From Parapedobacter tibetensis (GTDB taxonomy: Bacteria > Bacteroidota > Bacteroidia > Sphingobacteriales > Sphingobacteriaceae): DNA of 64,000 nt. A model generated the notes under the pieces. It saw only the letters and a list, made by a program, of their open reading frames with translations. It did no database searches and had not been told where the DNA came from. Positions 19,800-28,379 of the stretch are shown piece after piece (the first letter of the stretch is position 1; each line of letters starts with the position of its first letter). Position numbers and translations under genes: made by a program. The stretch covers positions 139,474 through 203,473 of the forward strand of contig NZ_JAMXBE010000007.1 in NCBI RefSeq assembly GCF_024704835.1, read 5' to 3'.

Positions 19800-20408
19800 T
19801 TACACCACGCGGGCGGTGATGACATCGCTGTAGTTGGGCGATGTATCCGTGCCAAGGTAGGATGCACGGAATTCGTATTCCTGCAGCATCTCCAGGTCAC
19901 TCACCTCCAGCACCGACTTGTTGTGGATAACCGTGGCCCATTCGGCAGTGCCCTTGCCGCGGTACTCGAATTGGTACAGCCGGGCGTGCCGCCACGGCTT
20001 GATGCGCAACCGGATAAGGCCGGTACCCACCTCCGGGTTTTCCACACGCAGGTTTTCCGCCCGTGGCGTTCTCCCTATGCGATTGATGGGCGAACGCGTA
20101 GGACGGTAGCCTGCTGCCAGGATAACGGCTTCGTCGCCATCGGCAACGGCATCCACATAACGGGATAGCTGGTAGATGGCCTTCTGCAGCTCCTGCCCTT
20201 TCTGGCTTTTGAGAACAACCGCTCTTTTGTCCCTGAAGGTAGCGGCCGCATACGCATCGCGGTACGCATCCAGGCTGCTTTCGAAAGCAGGCAGATCCGG
20301 ATCCGGGTTGGGGAATAGTTCCGCATTTTCCGTCATCTTCGCGAAGATGTTTTCCCCATCACGCAACAGGCCCGCGGCGGTGTTGCTTCTGTAAATTGGT
20401 TTTGCCAT
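19800..20408 (-). CDS. Uncharacterised protein with C-terminal fibronectin III domain
   Basis: 202 residues from MAKPIYRSNTAAGLL; the frame extends upstream to 20549, but the ATG at 20408 is the plausible start. The N-terminal half (about 1-105) looks like a helical bundle. The C-terminal part (about 115-200: LRVENPEVGTGLIRLRIKP, YQFEYRGKGTAEW, YEFRASYLGTDT, YSDVITARV) reads as one fibronectin type III domain. It has no signal peptide, so it is probably cytoplasmic, which is odd for this fold in bacteria. It is likely co-transcribed with the helical protein downstream. A very large palindrome lies 120-188 bases before the start. Function unknown. Confidence 0.7.
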   Translation of the reverse strand: MAKPIYRSNTAAGLLRDGENIFAKMTENAELFPNPDPDLPAFESSLDAYRDAYAAATFRDKRAVVLKSQKGQELQKAIYQLSRYVDAVADGDEAVILAAGYRPTRSPINRIGRTPRAENLRVENPEVGTGLIRLRIKPWRHARLYQFEYRGKGTAEWATVIHNKSVLEVSDLEMLQEYEFRASYLGTDTSPNYSDVITARVV

Positions 20409-20503
20409 GATAAAAAAATTTAAAAAAGTGAATAAATAAAACCATTCTGATAGCTTCATCACCGTTAAAGAACAATTTATTAACGATGAAAAACCTAACA
20501 CTG

Positions 20504-20511
20504 CAAAGATG
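20504..20511 (-). promoter_or_regulatory. Possible -7 box of the fibronectin III gene
   Basis: Minus strand CATCTTTG matches TAnnTTTG in seven of eight positions, with the palindrome just upstream. No clear -33 element was found. Confidence 0.3.
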
Positions 20512-20527
20512 CGGGCGGTAGGGGCCG

Positions 20528-20596
20528 AAAAATTGTAAAATCGTGCCAAAATCCGGGGTACCCCAAAAAAGTGTTTGGCACGATTTTCCTATTTTT
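20528..20596. repeat. Large palindrome upstream of the fibronectin III gene
   Basis: Arms of 23 bases (20528-20550 and 20574-20596) match except for three adjacent bases. The inner 14 are perfect (AAAATCGTGCCAAA at 20537-20550 with TTTGGCACGATTTT at 20574-20587). The loop holds a second perfect palindrome, GGGGTACCCC (20555-20564). It could be an operator, a strong RNA hairpin or a mobile-element end. It sits just upstream of the suggested promoter. Confidence 0.85.
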
Positions 20597-20694
20597 TGTA
20601 TTGAAAAACGGCGGCTTATCCCAAAAAAAACATCCTTTACACCAGGTTTGAACATGTTTTTTGACTAAAAAAATTAGCTAACAAGGGAAAGGGG

Positions 20695-21014
20695 AACACT
20701 GGCGTTTCTAACAAAAGAGCTAGCGTTTATAGTCTAAGCGCCAGTGTTCCTGACAAAACACCTAGCGTCTACGTTCGGAACGCTAGCGTTCCTGACCAAA
20801 AAGCCAGCGTTTACAGACTGGAAGGTGGCTTGTCTAACCAAACAGCCGGCGTTTACGTGCTGGACACCGGCTTGCCTAACAAAAAAGCCGGCGTTTACGT
20901 GCTGGAAAGGGGCTTGTCTAACCAAAGTGCTGGCGTTTACAGCCTGGACGCTGGCCTGTCCAACCAAAGAGCCAGCGCCTACGTTCCGGACGCCGGCATT
21001 CCTGATCAACCCCC
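20695..21014. repeat. 42-bp tandem repeat array
   Basis: Seven full 42-base units starting at 20721, 20763, 20805, 20847, 20889, 20931 and 20973, preceded by a partial one. Typical unit start: CGGCGTTTACGTGCTGGA; typical end: CTAACAAAAAAGC. Copies differ at many positions. Because 42 is divisible by three, several frames on both strands stay open. On the plus strand this gives the 14-residue period AGVYVLDTGLPNKK; on the minus strand VNAGFFVRQAGVQH. Confidence 0.92.
20734..21009 (-). CDS. Possible repeat protein encoded by the 42-bp array
   Basis: 91 codons from an ATG placed 9 bases after the AraC stop, giving six copies of a 14-residue period such as VNAGFFVRQAGVQH before ending in VRNTGA. 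It has the right strand and spacing to be co-transcribed with the AraC gene. However, a plus-strand frame is equally open, so coding is uncertain and the array may simply be non-coding repeat DNA. Confidence 0.25.
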   Translation of the reverse strand: MIRNAGVRNVGAGSLVGQASVQAVNASTLVRQAPFQHVNAGFFVRQAGVQHVNAGCLVRQATFQSVNAGFLVRNASVPNVDARCFVRNTGA

Positions 21015-21018
21015 CAGC

Positions 21019-21978
21019 TTATTTCCTGCTTCCAATGACCTTCCGTTCTTCGCGGGGTGTCCGGTGGAAATATTTCTTGTACTGGGCGGTAAAGTGGCTT
21101 GCATCGAAAAAATGGAGCATCAGGGCAATCTGTTCAACGGAGCATCCGGGTTCGTTGCGCAGCAGTTCTCTGCTTTTATAGAGGCGGAGGATCAGGATGG
21201 AGGCATTCAGGGAGGCGGGCCTGCCCTCAAAGGCGCGGCTGAGGCTCCGGGCCGAGCAATGGAGCGCTTCGGCAATCTTTTCGCGGCTCAGCGCTTCGTC
21301 CATATAGTTGTCCCGGATATAGGCGATTGCCTGGTTGTAAAGCTGTATCTGGGGTTGCCCCTGCGGTTGCTGCAGGCACCGCTTGAGTTGTTGGGCGTAG
21401 TTGCCATACGTCTTGATGATCAGCTGCCCGATGTGGTGTACCGTCGAGAACGGGCCGAACGATAGTTTGGGCAATGATTCCAGCGTTTGTCTATCCGGAT
21501 GGGAAATGGGTACACCCTGCAGGATAGGCTGTTGCCCGTGCCGTTCCCGCAGCAGGGGGAGTTCAGCCAGCAGCTGCTCCCTGGAGGCTCCGGATACACC
21601 GAGGTACAGCGCCCATTGCTTTCCGGCCTGAAAGGTAAGCAGCCGGTCTCCGCCGGTTGATATAAAGGAAAACAGGGTGCCGGGTTCGCTGGATGTTCCG
21701 CTAGAAAACGTGGCCGTTCCCTGAAACTGGAAGCAAAGCCAGAGCGTTTCCGATTCTTTTGAAGGCAGCTCGAAGGGTGTGGCGGATGGCGGATGCCCTT
21801 TGGATTCGCAGAGTACGAAATCCCCGACTTCGAATAGGATGGCAAACACGTGTTCGGCCGGTTTTTGGTGTACTGCCCGGCGCAATACGGCCAGGTGCAT
21901 GCCCCGGTACGTATCTTTGGATACGGGCCTGGACGAAAGCGTCTCCCTCCATAAATGGCGGACATTGTTCTGTGGCAT
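21019..21978 (-). CDS. AraC family transcriptional regulator
   Basis: 319 residues. The C-terminal ~100 hold the two AraC helix-turn-helix units: LSREKIAEALHCSARSLSRA (about 240-260) and CSVEQIALMLHFFDASHFTA, then YKKYFHRTPREER, the family's closing motif. The N-terminal ~200 residues form an unassigned sensing domain without membrane segments. Its own target is unknown; likely nearby targets are the fibronectin III/helical gene pair on the same strand and possibly the large palindrome in front of it. It lies between the 42-bp array and mnmE and marks the right edge of the accessory block. Confidence 0.88.
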   Translation of the reverse strand: MPQNNVRHLWRETLSSRPVSKDTYRGMHLAVLRRAVHQKPAEHVFAILFEVGDFVLCESKGHPPSATPFELPSKESETLWLCFQFQGTATFSSGTSSEPGTLFSFISTGGDRLLTFQAGKQWALYLGVSGASREQLLAELPLLRERHGQQPILQGVPISHPDRQTLESLPKLSFGPFSTVHHIGQLIIKTYGNYAQQLKRCLQQPQGQPQIQLYNQAIAYIRDNYMDEALSREKIAEALHCSARSLSRAFEGRPASLNASILILRLYKSRELLRNEPGCSVEQIALMLHFFDASHFTAQYKKYFHRTPREERKVIGSRK

Positions 21979-22074
21979 GTTTTTCTACGATATAGAAAGA
22001 TAGCCCAAGGTACGGTTTTTTCGATAAAAAGCCGATTACCAACTACCGTGCATTTCGAATTCGGGCTGGCTGCT

Positions 22075-23436
22075 TTACTTCCCAATACAGAACTTACTGA
22101 AGATATTTTCCAACAGGTCATCTGTGGATACGCTGCCCGTGATTTCACCGAGGTGGTGAAGTGCCTGCCGGATGTCCATGGCAAGAAAATCGGAGGTGAC
22201 CGGATTGTCGATGCCGTGAAGCACCTTCTCCAGGGATTCCGATGTTTTTTGCAGTGCTTCTACATGGCGGATATTGGTGACCAGCACATCGTCTGTATTG
22301 AGCTGGTGGAGGTTGACCTTACGTAAGACCTCATCTTTCAATTCCTCCACCCCCGCCTTGTTTTTAGCAGAAATAAAAATAGGCTCAATAACTTTCAGGT
22401 CTTCAATGTGATCGGGTCTCAGCAAATCGGTTTTATTGACCACCGTCACAAAAGGCACGCCCAATAGTGCCACTTCCCCGATCTGGGTACTGATTTCTTC
22501 CAGATCATCCTGTTGGGGGTCGGCCAGGTAAATGATAAGCCGGGCCTGCCGCATCTTCTCTCGTGTGCGTTCCACGCCCTTGGCTTCGATAATATCCTGA
22601 GTATTGCGAATACCCGCCGTATCGATAAAGCGGAATGTGACGCCATTGATATTGATTTCGTCTTCGATGGTATCGCGTGTGGTACCGGCTATTTCCGAAA
22701 CAATGGCCCGTTCTTCATTCAGCAGGGTGTTGAGCAAGGTGGATTTGCCGACGTTTGGCTTGCCAGCAATCACCACGGGTACACCATTTTTCAGTACATT
22801 TCCCTGCTCGAACGATGAAATGAGCCTCTTAAGCACAGCGCCAATATTTAGCACAAGGCCTTTAAGCTGCTCGCGGTTGGCAAACTCCACATCTTCTTCC
22901 GAAAAATCCAGTTCGAGTTCAATCAACGATGCAAAATGGATAAGCTGTTCGCGTAGATTTTTCAATTCGTTGGAAAAACCACCTCGCATCTGTTGCATGG
23001 CTACTTGATGGGAAGCAGCAGAATTGGACGCAATGAGATCGGCCACTGCCTCGGCTTGCGAGAGGTCCATTCCCCCATTGAGGAAAGCACGCAGCGTAAA
23101 CTCCCCTGGTTTGGCAGCGCGTGCCCCTCCCTTAATGAGCAATTGGATAATCCGCTCAATTACATAGTTGGAATTGTGGGTGGATATCTCCACCACATGT
23201 TCCTTGGTATAGGAATGGGGGGCTATGAATATGGACGCCAACACCTCGTCCAGCACCTCATTTCCATCTTGGATGATACCAAAATGGATGGTGTGGGATT
23301 TTTGCAGGGTTAAATCCTTACCCTTAAAAATCTTATTGGCAATGGATATGGCGTCAATTCCCGAAAGCCGGATGACGGCAATAGCGCCACTGCCCGTAGC
23401 AGTAGCCAATGCAACTATGGTGTCGTGATTTGCCAT
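22075..23436 (-). CDS. mnmE: tRNA modification GTPase MnmE
   Basis: 453 residues, full length. The N-terminal folate-binding domain starts DTIVALATATGSGAIAVIRL. The inserted G domain has G1 GKPNVGKS (about 225), G3 DTAGIR, G4 NKTD and G5 SAK. The protein ends FCIGK, with the conserved catalytic Cys. With MnmG it adds the carboxymethylaminomethyl group to U34 of certain tRNAs. It follows glgC by 21 bases on the same strand, so it is probably transcribed with the glycogen genes, an unusual partner for a translation gene. Confidence 0.97.
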   Translation of the reverse strand: MANHDTIVALATATGSGAIAVIRLSGIDAISIANKIFKGKDLTLQKSHTIHFGIIQDGNEVLDEVLASIFIAPHSYTKEHVVEISTHNSNYVIERIIQLLIKGGARAAKPGEFTLRAFLNGGMDLSQAEAVADLIASNSAASHQVAMQQMRGGFSNELKNLREQLIHFASLIELELDFSEEDVEFANREQLKGLVLNIGAVLKRLISSFEQGNVLKNGVPVVIAGKPNVGKSTLLNTLLNEERAIVSEIAGTTRDTIEDEININGVTFRFIDTAGIRNTQDIIEAKGVERTREKMRQARLIIYLADPQQDDLEEISTQIGEVALLGVPFVTVVNKTDLLRPDHIEDLKVIEPIFISAKNKAGVEELKDEVLRKVNLHQLNTDDVLVTNIRHVEALQKTSESLEKVLHGIDNPVTSDFLAMDIRQALHHLGEITGSVSTDDLLENIFSKFCIGK

Positions 23437-23457
23437 GTGGGCAAAGATACGGAATAG

Positions 23458-24729
23458 CTACCCAATCACCGTCCCACTAAGCAATACCGCTCTTTTCTTG
23501 ACCACCACGATGCCATCACGGATCATATGCGTTTCAAAATCACCATCTTCCAAATTCGTGCCACCCGTAATACGGACATTGCTGCCGATGCAACAGTTTT
23601 TGTCGAGAATGGCATTTTCGATGTAGCAATGCTCTCCTACCCCTGCCAATGGGATACCTTGTCTGTTTGCCACGTCTATGTCGTCCAACGTCTGGTAGAA
23701 GTCATTACCAATCATGTAGGTCGTCTTGATGACCGAGCCCGCTCCTACACGTGAGCGCACGCCGATAACCGATCGTTCTATCCGGTCGGCGGCGACGATG
23801 CACCCATCTGCAAGGACAACCTTATCCAATGTAGTGCCTGATACTTTGGATGGCGGCAGCATGCGTCCTCGGGTAAAAATGGTGTGTTTATCGAAGAGGT
23901 TAAATTTGGGGATGTCGTCTGTGAGGCCGATATTGGCTTCGAAAAACGAATCTATGGTGCCGATATCGGTCCAATACCCCCGATATTCGTAGCTATGCAC
24001 CTTATGCCTACCGATGGAATCGGGAATCAATTCTTTGCCAAAGTCCATTCCATGATGTTCTGCAAGCATTTTCGCTAACACGTTCTTGTTAAACACATAA
24101 ATCCCCATGGATGCCAGGTATACCCTGCCTTCCGCCTTCATCTCCTCGCTCACCTCAGACTCCCATCCAGCCAGGAGGTCTGCTGTGGGCTTTTCCGTGA
24201 AGGCGGTGATATCGCTTGCCTCGTCCGACTTCAGGATACCGAATGATGTGGCGTCCTTGGCGTTTACCGGAATGGTGGCGATGGATATCTCCGCCCCGGA
24301 TTCGATATGGCGCTCAATCATTTCCTGAAAATCAATTTGGTAAAGCTGGTCGCCGGAAAGAATGAGCAAATGGTCGTAATCATGGTGTGCCAGGTAGCGC
24401 TGCATATGCCGTACCGCATCCGCTGTACCCTGGTACCATTTGTCGCCTTCATTCGTCTGCTCGGCGGCGAGGATATCCACGAAGCCCTTGCTGAACACGC
24501 TGAAGTTATAGGTATTTTTGATGTGCGAGTTCAATGACGCGGAATTGTACTGCGTTAACACAAAAATCCGGTTATATCCCGAATTGAGGCAATTGGAGAT
24601 GGGGATATCGACCAATCGGTACTTCCCGGCAATCGGTACAGCAGGTTTTGATCGTTTTTCGGTCAATGGATAAAGACGTGTACCCTTGCCGCCCCCCAAT
24701 ACTACGGAAATTACATTGTGTTTGATCAT
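23458..24729 (-). CDS. glgC: Glucose-1-phosphate adenylyltransferase
   Basis: 423 residues. The N-terminal nucleotidyltransferase motif GGGKGTRLYPLTEKRSKPAV is complete, as are the ADP-glucose pyrophosphorylase marks GTADAVRHM and FTEKP. A C-terminal left-handed beta-helix follows (repeats such as IENAILDKNCCIGSNVRI). It makes ADP-glucose from ATP and glucose-1-phosphate, the committed step of bacterial glycogen synthesis, and is normally under allosteric control. It starts three bases after the glgA stop, so the genes are tightly coupled. Confidence 0.96.
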   Translation of the reverse strand: MIKHNVISVVLGGGKGTRLYPLTEKRSKPAVPIAGKYRLVDIPISNCLNSGYNRIFVLTQYNSASLNSHIKNTYNFSVFSKGFVDILAAEQTNEGDKWYQGTADAVRHMQRYLAHHDYDHLLILSGDQLYQIDFQEMIERHIESGAEISIATIPVNAKDATSFGILKSDEASDITAFTEKPTADLLAGWESEVSEEMKAEGRVYLASMGIYVFNKNVLAKMLAEHHGMDFGKELIPDSIGRHKVHSYEYRGYWTDIGTIDSFFEANIGLTDDIPKFNLFDKHTIFTRGRMLPPSKVSGTTLDKVVLADGCIVAADRIERSVIGVRSRVGAGSVIKTTYMIGNDFYQTLDDIDVANRQGIPLAGVGEHCYIENAILDKNCCIGSNVRITGGTNLEDGDFETHMIRDGIVVVKKRAVLLSGTVIG

Positions 24730-24732
24730 AAT

Positions 24733-26181
24733 CTATTTGGTTATATTTCGATAAAGCTCCACATATTTCGTTGCCGATTTATCCCAGGAGAAATCGATCT
24801 TCATCAATTGCTTACGCAGTTGCTGCATCCGTTTTTTATCTTTATACAATTCCAATGCCCGCTGTATGGCAAATACCGCATCATCAATGTCGGCATGCTG
24901 GAACGTTATCCCGTATCCATCTTTTTCACTGATGTCACGTACGGTATCTTTAAGTCCTCCTGTACGTCGTACGATGGGAATGGTACCATACCGCATCGAA
25001 TAGAGTTGGTTTAGCCCACACGGCTCCACACGTGAAGGCATGATCAAAAAATCTGCAGCGGCATAAATCCGGTGCGACAATTCCTCTTCATAACCGATAT
25101 GGACACCCAGTTTCCCTTGATATTTTTCGGCCAAAAAGGCCATCGCCGTTTGCACTTGGGGATCCCCCGATCCTAATACGATTATACTCAATTCAACACC
25201 GTCACTGCTCAATATGTTTTCTATGATTCCAGGTAAAAGATCAGCTCCTTTTTCGCCAGCAAACCGACCAATATAGGCCAATAGCGGCTTTGTGGAATCC
25301 AAGCCGAACTCATTGCATAGGAATGCCTTGTTCTTGTTTTTACCTGATTGAACATCCGTAATGCGATAGTTTTGATGCAGCATATCATCCCTTTCCGTAT
25401 CCCATACCATCGTATCAATCCCATTTACGATGCCGAAACTTTTATGCTGTTCCATCAAAAACAAATGTTCCAGTCCATTTGTTTGCTCAGTTAGTTCTTG
25501 AAGATATCCCTCGGATACCGTAGTGAATACCGTACAACATTTAATCAACGCGGCCAATGGATTAATCACTTTATCCCAATCCAGCAATCCCCATTTCCAT
25601 GTATCAAAAGTGGGTAGCAGGATGGCTTTATTCCAATCCATCCATCCCTGGTATTCCCCATTGTGTACTGTTGCTACAGTTGGTACATCCTTAAACGCAG
25701 TAAACTCGTCGCTATGGTACATCAAAAACGGGATGAGTCCGGTATGGTGGTCGTGGCAATGAACCACATCCGGTATGATAGCGGCTTCGTTAATCCAGTG
25801 CAAAAACCCGTGTTGAAAAGCCATGAATTGTTCGCTTTCATCGACATAACTGTAGATTTCATCCCGGTCTAAAAGTCCCGGTATTTTTATCAGATACAGG
25901 CCAAACCCCAATACGTCATGTTTTTCCTTGTATACCTGTACTTCCAATGGTCTTGATCCCTGTTGGAAATTTCCCCGGTATACAACCTCGAAATCATGTC
26001 TTTGCACAAAAGGTTTATTGTACCAAGGCATAACCACCCAAGCATTAAGCCCAGCATGCTGCAAGTATTTGGGCAATGCCCCTACCACATCGCCGAGCCC
26101 TCCTACTTTGGCTACAGGGTAACATTCGGCGCTTAAATGTATGACATGCTTGGGGTCGGTGGCTGTTGAATCGTTGGCCAT
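24733..26181 (-). CDS. glgA: Glycogen synthase (ADP-glucose, GT5)
   Basis: 482 residues. The N-terminal ECYPVAKVGGLGDVVGAL contains the KxGGL ADP-glucose-binding motif. The C-terminal domain has IGRFAGEKGADL and PSRVEPCGLNQLYSMRYGTI, the GT5 catalytic glutamate region. It transfers glucose from ADP-glucose to the growing alpha-1,4 chain. It lies between glgB and glgC with three-base gaps on either side, in the order of use along one transcript. Confidence 0.96.
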   Translation of the reverse strand: MANDSTATDPKHVIHLSAECYPVAKVGGLGDVVGALPKYLQHAGLNAWVVMPWYNKPFVQRHDFEVVYRGNFQQGSRPLEVQVYKEKHDVLGFGLYLIKIPGLLDRDEIYSYVDESEQFMAFQHGFLHWINEAAIIPDVVHCHDHHTGLIPFLMYHSDEFTAFKDVPTVATVHNGEYQGWMDWNKAILLPTFDTWKWGLLDWDKVINPLAALIKCCTVFTTVSEGYLQELTEQTNGLEHLFLMEQHKSFGIVNGIDTMVWDTERDDMLHQNYRITDVQSGKNKNKAFLCNEFGLDSTKPLLAYIGRFAGEKGADLLPGIIENILSSDGVELSIIVLGSGDPQVQTAMAFLAEKYQGKLGVHIGYEEELSHRIYAAADFLIMPSRVEPCGLNQLYSMRYGTIPIVRRTGGLKDTVRDISEKDGYGITFQHADIDDAVFAIQRALELYKDKKRMQQLRKQLMKIDFSWDKSATKYVELYRNITK

Positions 26182-26184
26182 AAA

Positions 26185-28323
26185 TTATTCGTCATTAGAT
26201 GAGTTACGCTTGGGCATGCGGTGTCCAACGGGTGGCTTTTCTTCTTTGATTGCCTTTGTAGCAGGTATAGTGGCTTCCACGGTAGGGACTTCCGGTTCCG
26301 GCATTTCCTTCACTCGCCTTTTCGTCGTTTTCTTTTCTACCGGGCTCTCATTGTCCGTTTTTGCCAGTGGTATTTTTTCGCTTTGCTTTACTTTTTCCCG
26401 GGCTACTTGCTTTTCATGGTTTTGCTTGAGGACTAGTCCGCCCAGAGGGGGCAAGGTGAAGTTAGCTGACCAATCCTTATTCATCCATCGAATGGGTTCC
26501 GCCTGCACTGGCGGATGTTCGATGCCACTGCCATAATAATTGTCGTCATCCGAACTTAGCAATACGATCCATTCGCCTTGCGAAGGTAAACCACATCGAT
26601 AAAAATAACGAACCACCGGTGTTAAGTTTAAGATAATTAACAAATCGTTTTCCGGCTTGAGACCCCTTCTTACGTATGACAAAACCGAATTTTGGGCATC
26701 CCCCCCTTCTATCCATTCAAAACCTTCGGGGCTGAAGCTATGTTCGTAGAGCGCAGGCTCGGTTCTGTACAAGTGGTTAAGTGATTTGATGAATTCGAAA
26801 ATGCCGCTATGCGGTTTATGCTGCATCAGGTGCCAATCCAAAGACTGGTTGTAATTCCATTCAGTAATCTGTCCGAATTCGCAACCCATAAATAGCAATT
26901 TAGTGCCTGGGTGTGTAAACATATATAAATATAATACCCGCAGGTTGGCAAACCGCTGCCATTCATCGCCGGGCATTTTGTTAACCATCGATTCTTTGCC
27001 ATGAACTACTTCATCATGCGAAATAGGCAACATGAAATTTTCATGAAATGCATATAACATGCTGAAGGTTAATTGCCCATGGTGATGTTGCCTGTATAAC
27101 GGGTCGCGGCTGAAATATTCCAACGTGTCATGCATCCAACCCATCATCCATTTCATCCCAAAACCTAATCCTCCGCTATATACCGGACGGCTCACCCCTG
27201 GCCAGGAGGTAGATTCCTCAGCTATGGTTTGTACATCTGGGAAATAGCCATATATAGCTTCATTTAATTCTTTCAGAAAACTGACCGCTTGCAGATTCTC
27301 CCTGCCACCATATTCATTGGGTATCCATTCGCCCTCATTACGGGAATAGTCGAGATACAGCATGGAAGCCACCGCATCTACCCGTATTCCATCTGCGTGG
27401 TATCTTTCCAGCCAAAATATGGCATTGCTGATTAGGAAAGCGCGCACCTCATTGCGGCCATAATTAAAAATGTAGGATCCCCAGTCTGGATGATAACCCT
27501 GCCGCGGATCCTGATGTTCATATAGATGTGTGCCATCAAACCGGTATAAACCATGTGCATCACCAGGAAAATGCGATGGCACCCAATCCAGCACGACGCC
27601 AATGCCATTAATATGCAACTGTTCGGTGAGATACATCAAATCCTGAGGAGATCCATAGCGGGCTGAAGCGGCAAAATAGCCTGTAATTTGGTATCCCCAT
27701 GATGGGTAGTAGGGATGCTCCATAATCGGGAGCAGTTCAACATGGGTAAAGCCCATTTCTTTGACATAAGGCACCAAGCGTTCAGCAATTTCCCTATAAT
27801 TGAGCAGTCGCTTTGGGTCATCTGGGTCACGTATCCAAGACCCTAGATGCATTTCATAAACAGAGATGGGCTTATTGAGCCCGTTGTGTTGATGGCGGGC
27901 CTGCATCCAATCTTCATCTTGCCATTCATACCACGTGGTGGATACCAGGGATGCCGTCCTTGGCGGATTTTCCGATTGCAATGCAAAAGGATCACTTTTT
28001 TCCAACGTTTCTCCCTGATATGATCGGATATGGTACTTATATAACTCGCCTACTCCAATATTGGGGATAAATCCTTCCCAGATACCCGAACCATCCCATC
28101 GCACATAAAGGGTATGTGAATAGGGATTCCAACCGTTAAAATTGCCAATAACTGAAACTGATTCAGCATTGGGCGCCCATACCGCAAAATAGGTGCCGCT
28201 ACTACCGTTATGCAAAAGGGTATGCGAACCGAACTTTTCATAGAGTTTAAAATGCTTGCCCGACCGAAAGAGACTTACATCAAAATCCGTGAACAATGAA
28301 TAGACTTCTACCGAATTCTGCAT
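26185..28323 (-). CDS. glgB: 1,4-alpha-glucan branching enzyme with basic C-terminal tail
   Basis: 712 residues from the ATG at 28323 (a TTG nine codons upstream is the only alternative). An N-terminal CBM48 module (YFAVWAPNAESVSVIGNFN) leads to a GH13 barrel. The catalytic Asp is in GIRVDAVASML, the acid/base Glu in TIAEESTSWPG, and the transition-state stabiliser in PISHDEVVHGK. It moves chain segments to alpha-1,6 positions. The enzyme should end near VLKQNHEKQ. Instead about 75 more residues follow, rich in Lys, Glu, Pro and Thr (KKTTKRRVKEMPEPEVP), likely disordered and not part of the usual family. Confidence 0.95.
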   Translation of the reverse strand: MQNSVEVYSLFTDFDVSLFRSGKHFKLYEKFGSHTLLHNGSSGTYFAVWAPNAESVSVIGNFNGWNPYSHTLYVRWDGSGIWEGFIPNIGVGELYKYHIRSYQGETLEKSDPFALQSENPPRTASLVSTTWYEWQDEDWMQARHQHNGLNKPISVYEMHLGSWIRDPDDPKRLLNYREIAERLVPYVKEMGFTHVELLPIMEHPYYPSWGYQITGYFAASARYGSPQDLMYLTEQLHINGIGVVLDWVPSHFPGDAHGLYRFDGTHLYEHQDPRQGYHPDWGSYIFNYGRNEVRAFLISNAIFWLERYHADGIRVDAVASMLYLDYSRNEGEWIPNEYGGRENLQAVSFLKELNEAIYGYFPDVQTIAEESTSWPGVSRPVYSGGLGFGMKWMMGWMHDTLEYFSRDPLYRQHHHGQLTFSMLYAFHENFMLPISHDEVVHGKESMVNKMPGDEWQRFANLRVLYLYMFTHPGTKLLFMGCEFGQITEWNYNQSLDWHLMQHKPHSGIFEFIKSLNHLYRTEPALYEHSFSPEGFEWIEGGDAQNSVLSYVRRGLKPENDLLIILNLTPVVRYFYRCGLPSQGEWIVLLSSDDDNYYGSGIEHPPVQAEPIRWMNKDWSANFTLPPLGGLVLKQNHEKQVAREKVKQSEKIPLAKTDNESPVEKKTTKRRVKEMPEPEVPTVEATIPATKAIKEEKPPVGHRMPKRNSSNDE

Positions 28324-28379
28324 AACTATGGGTTTATAATTGGTTAACAAACGTATCTATCGGACAGCCCTTGGCGTGC

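Noticed and set aside
20695-21014. CRISPR array
   Set aside because: The 42-bp units are contiguous and diverged, without unique spacers or cas genes.
20830-21465. Long plus-strand frame across the repeats into the AraC gene
   Set aside because: Starts at TTG, runs antisense to a clear AraC gene and consists of repeat plus shadow sequence.
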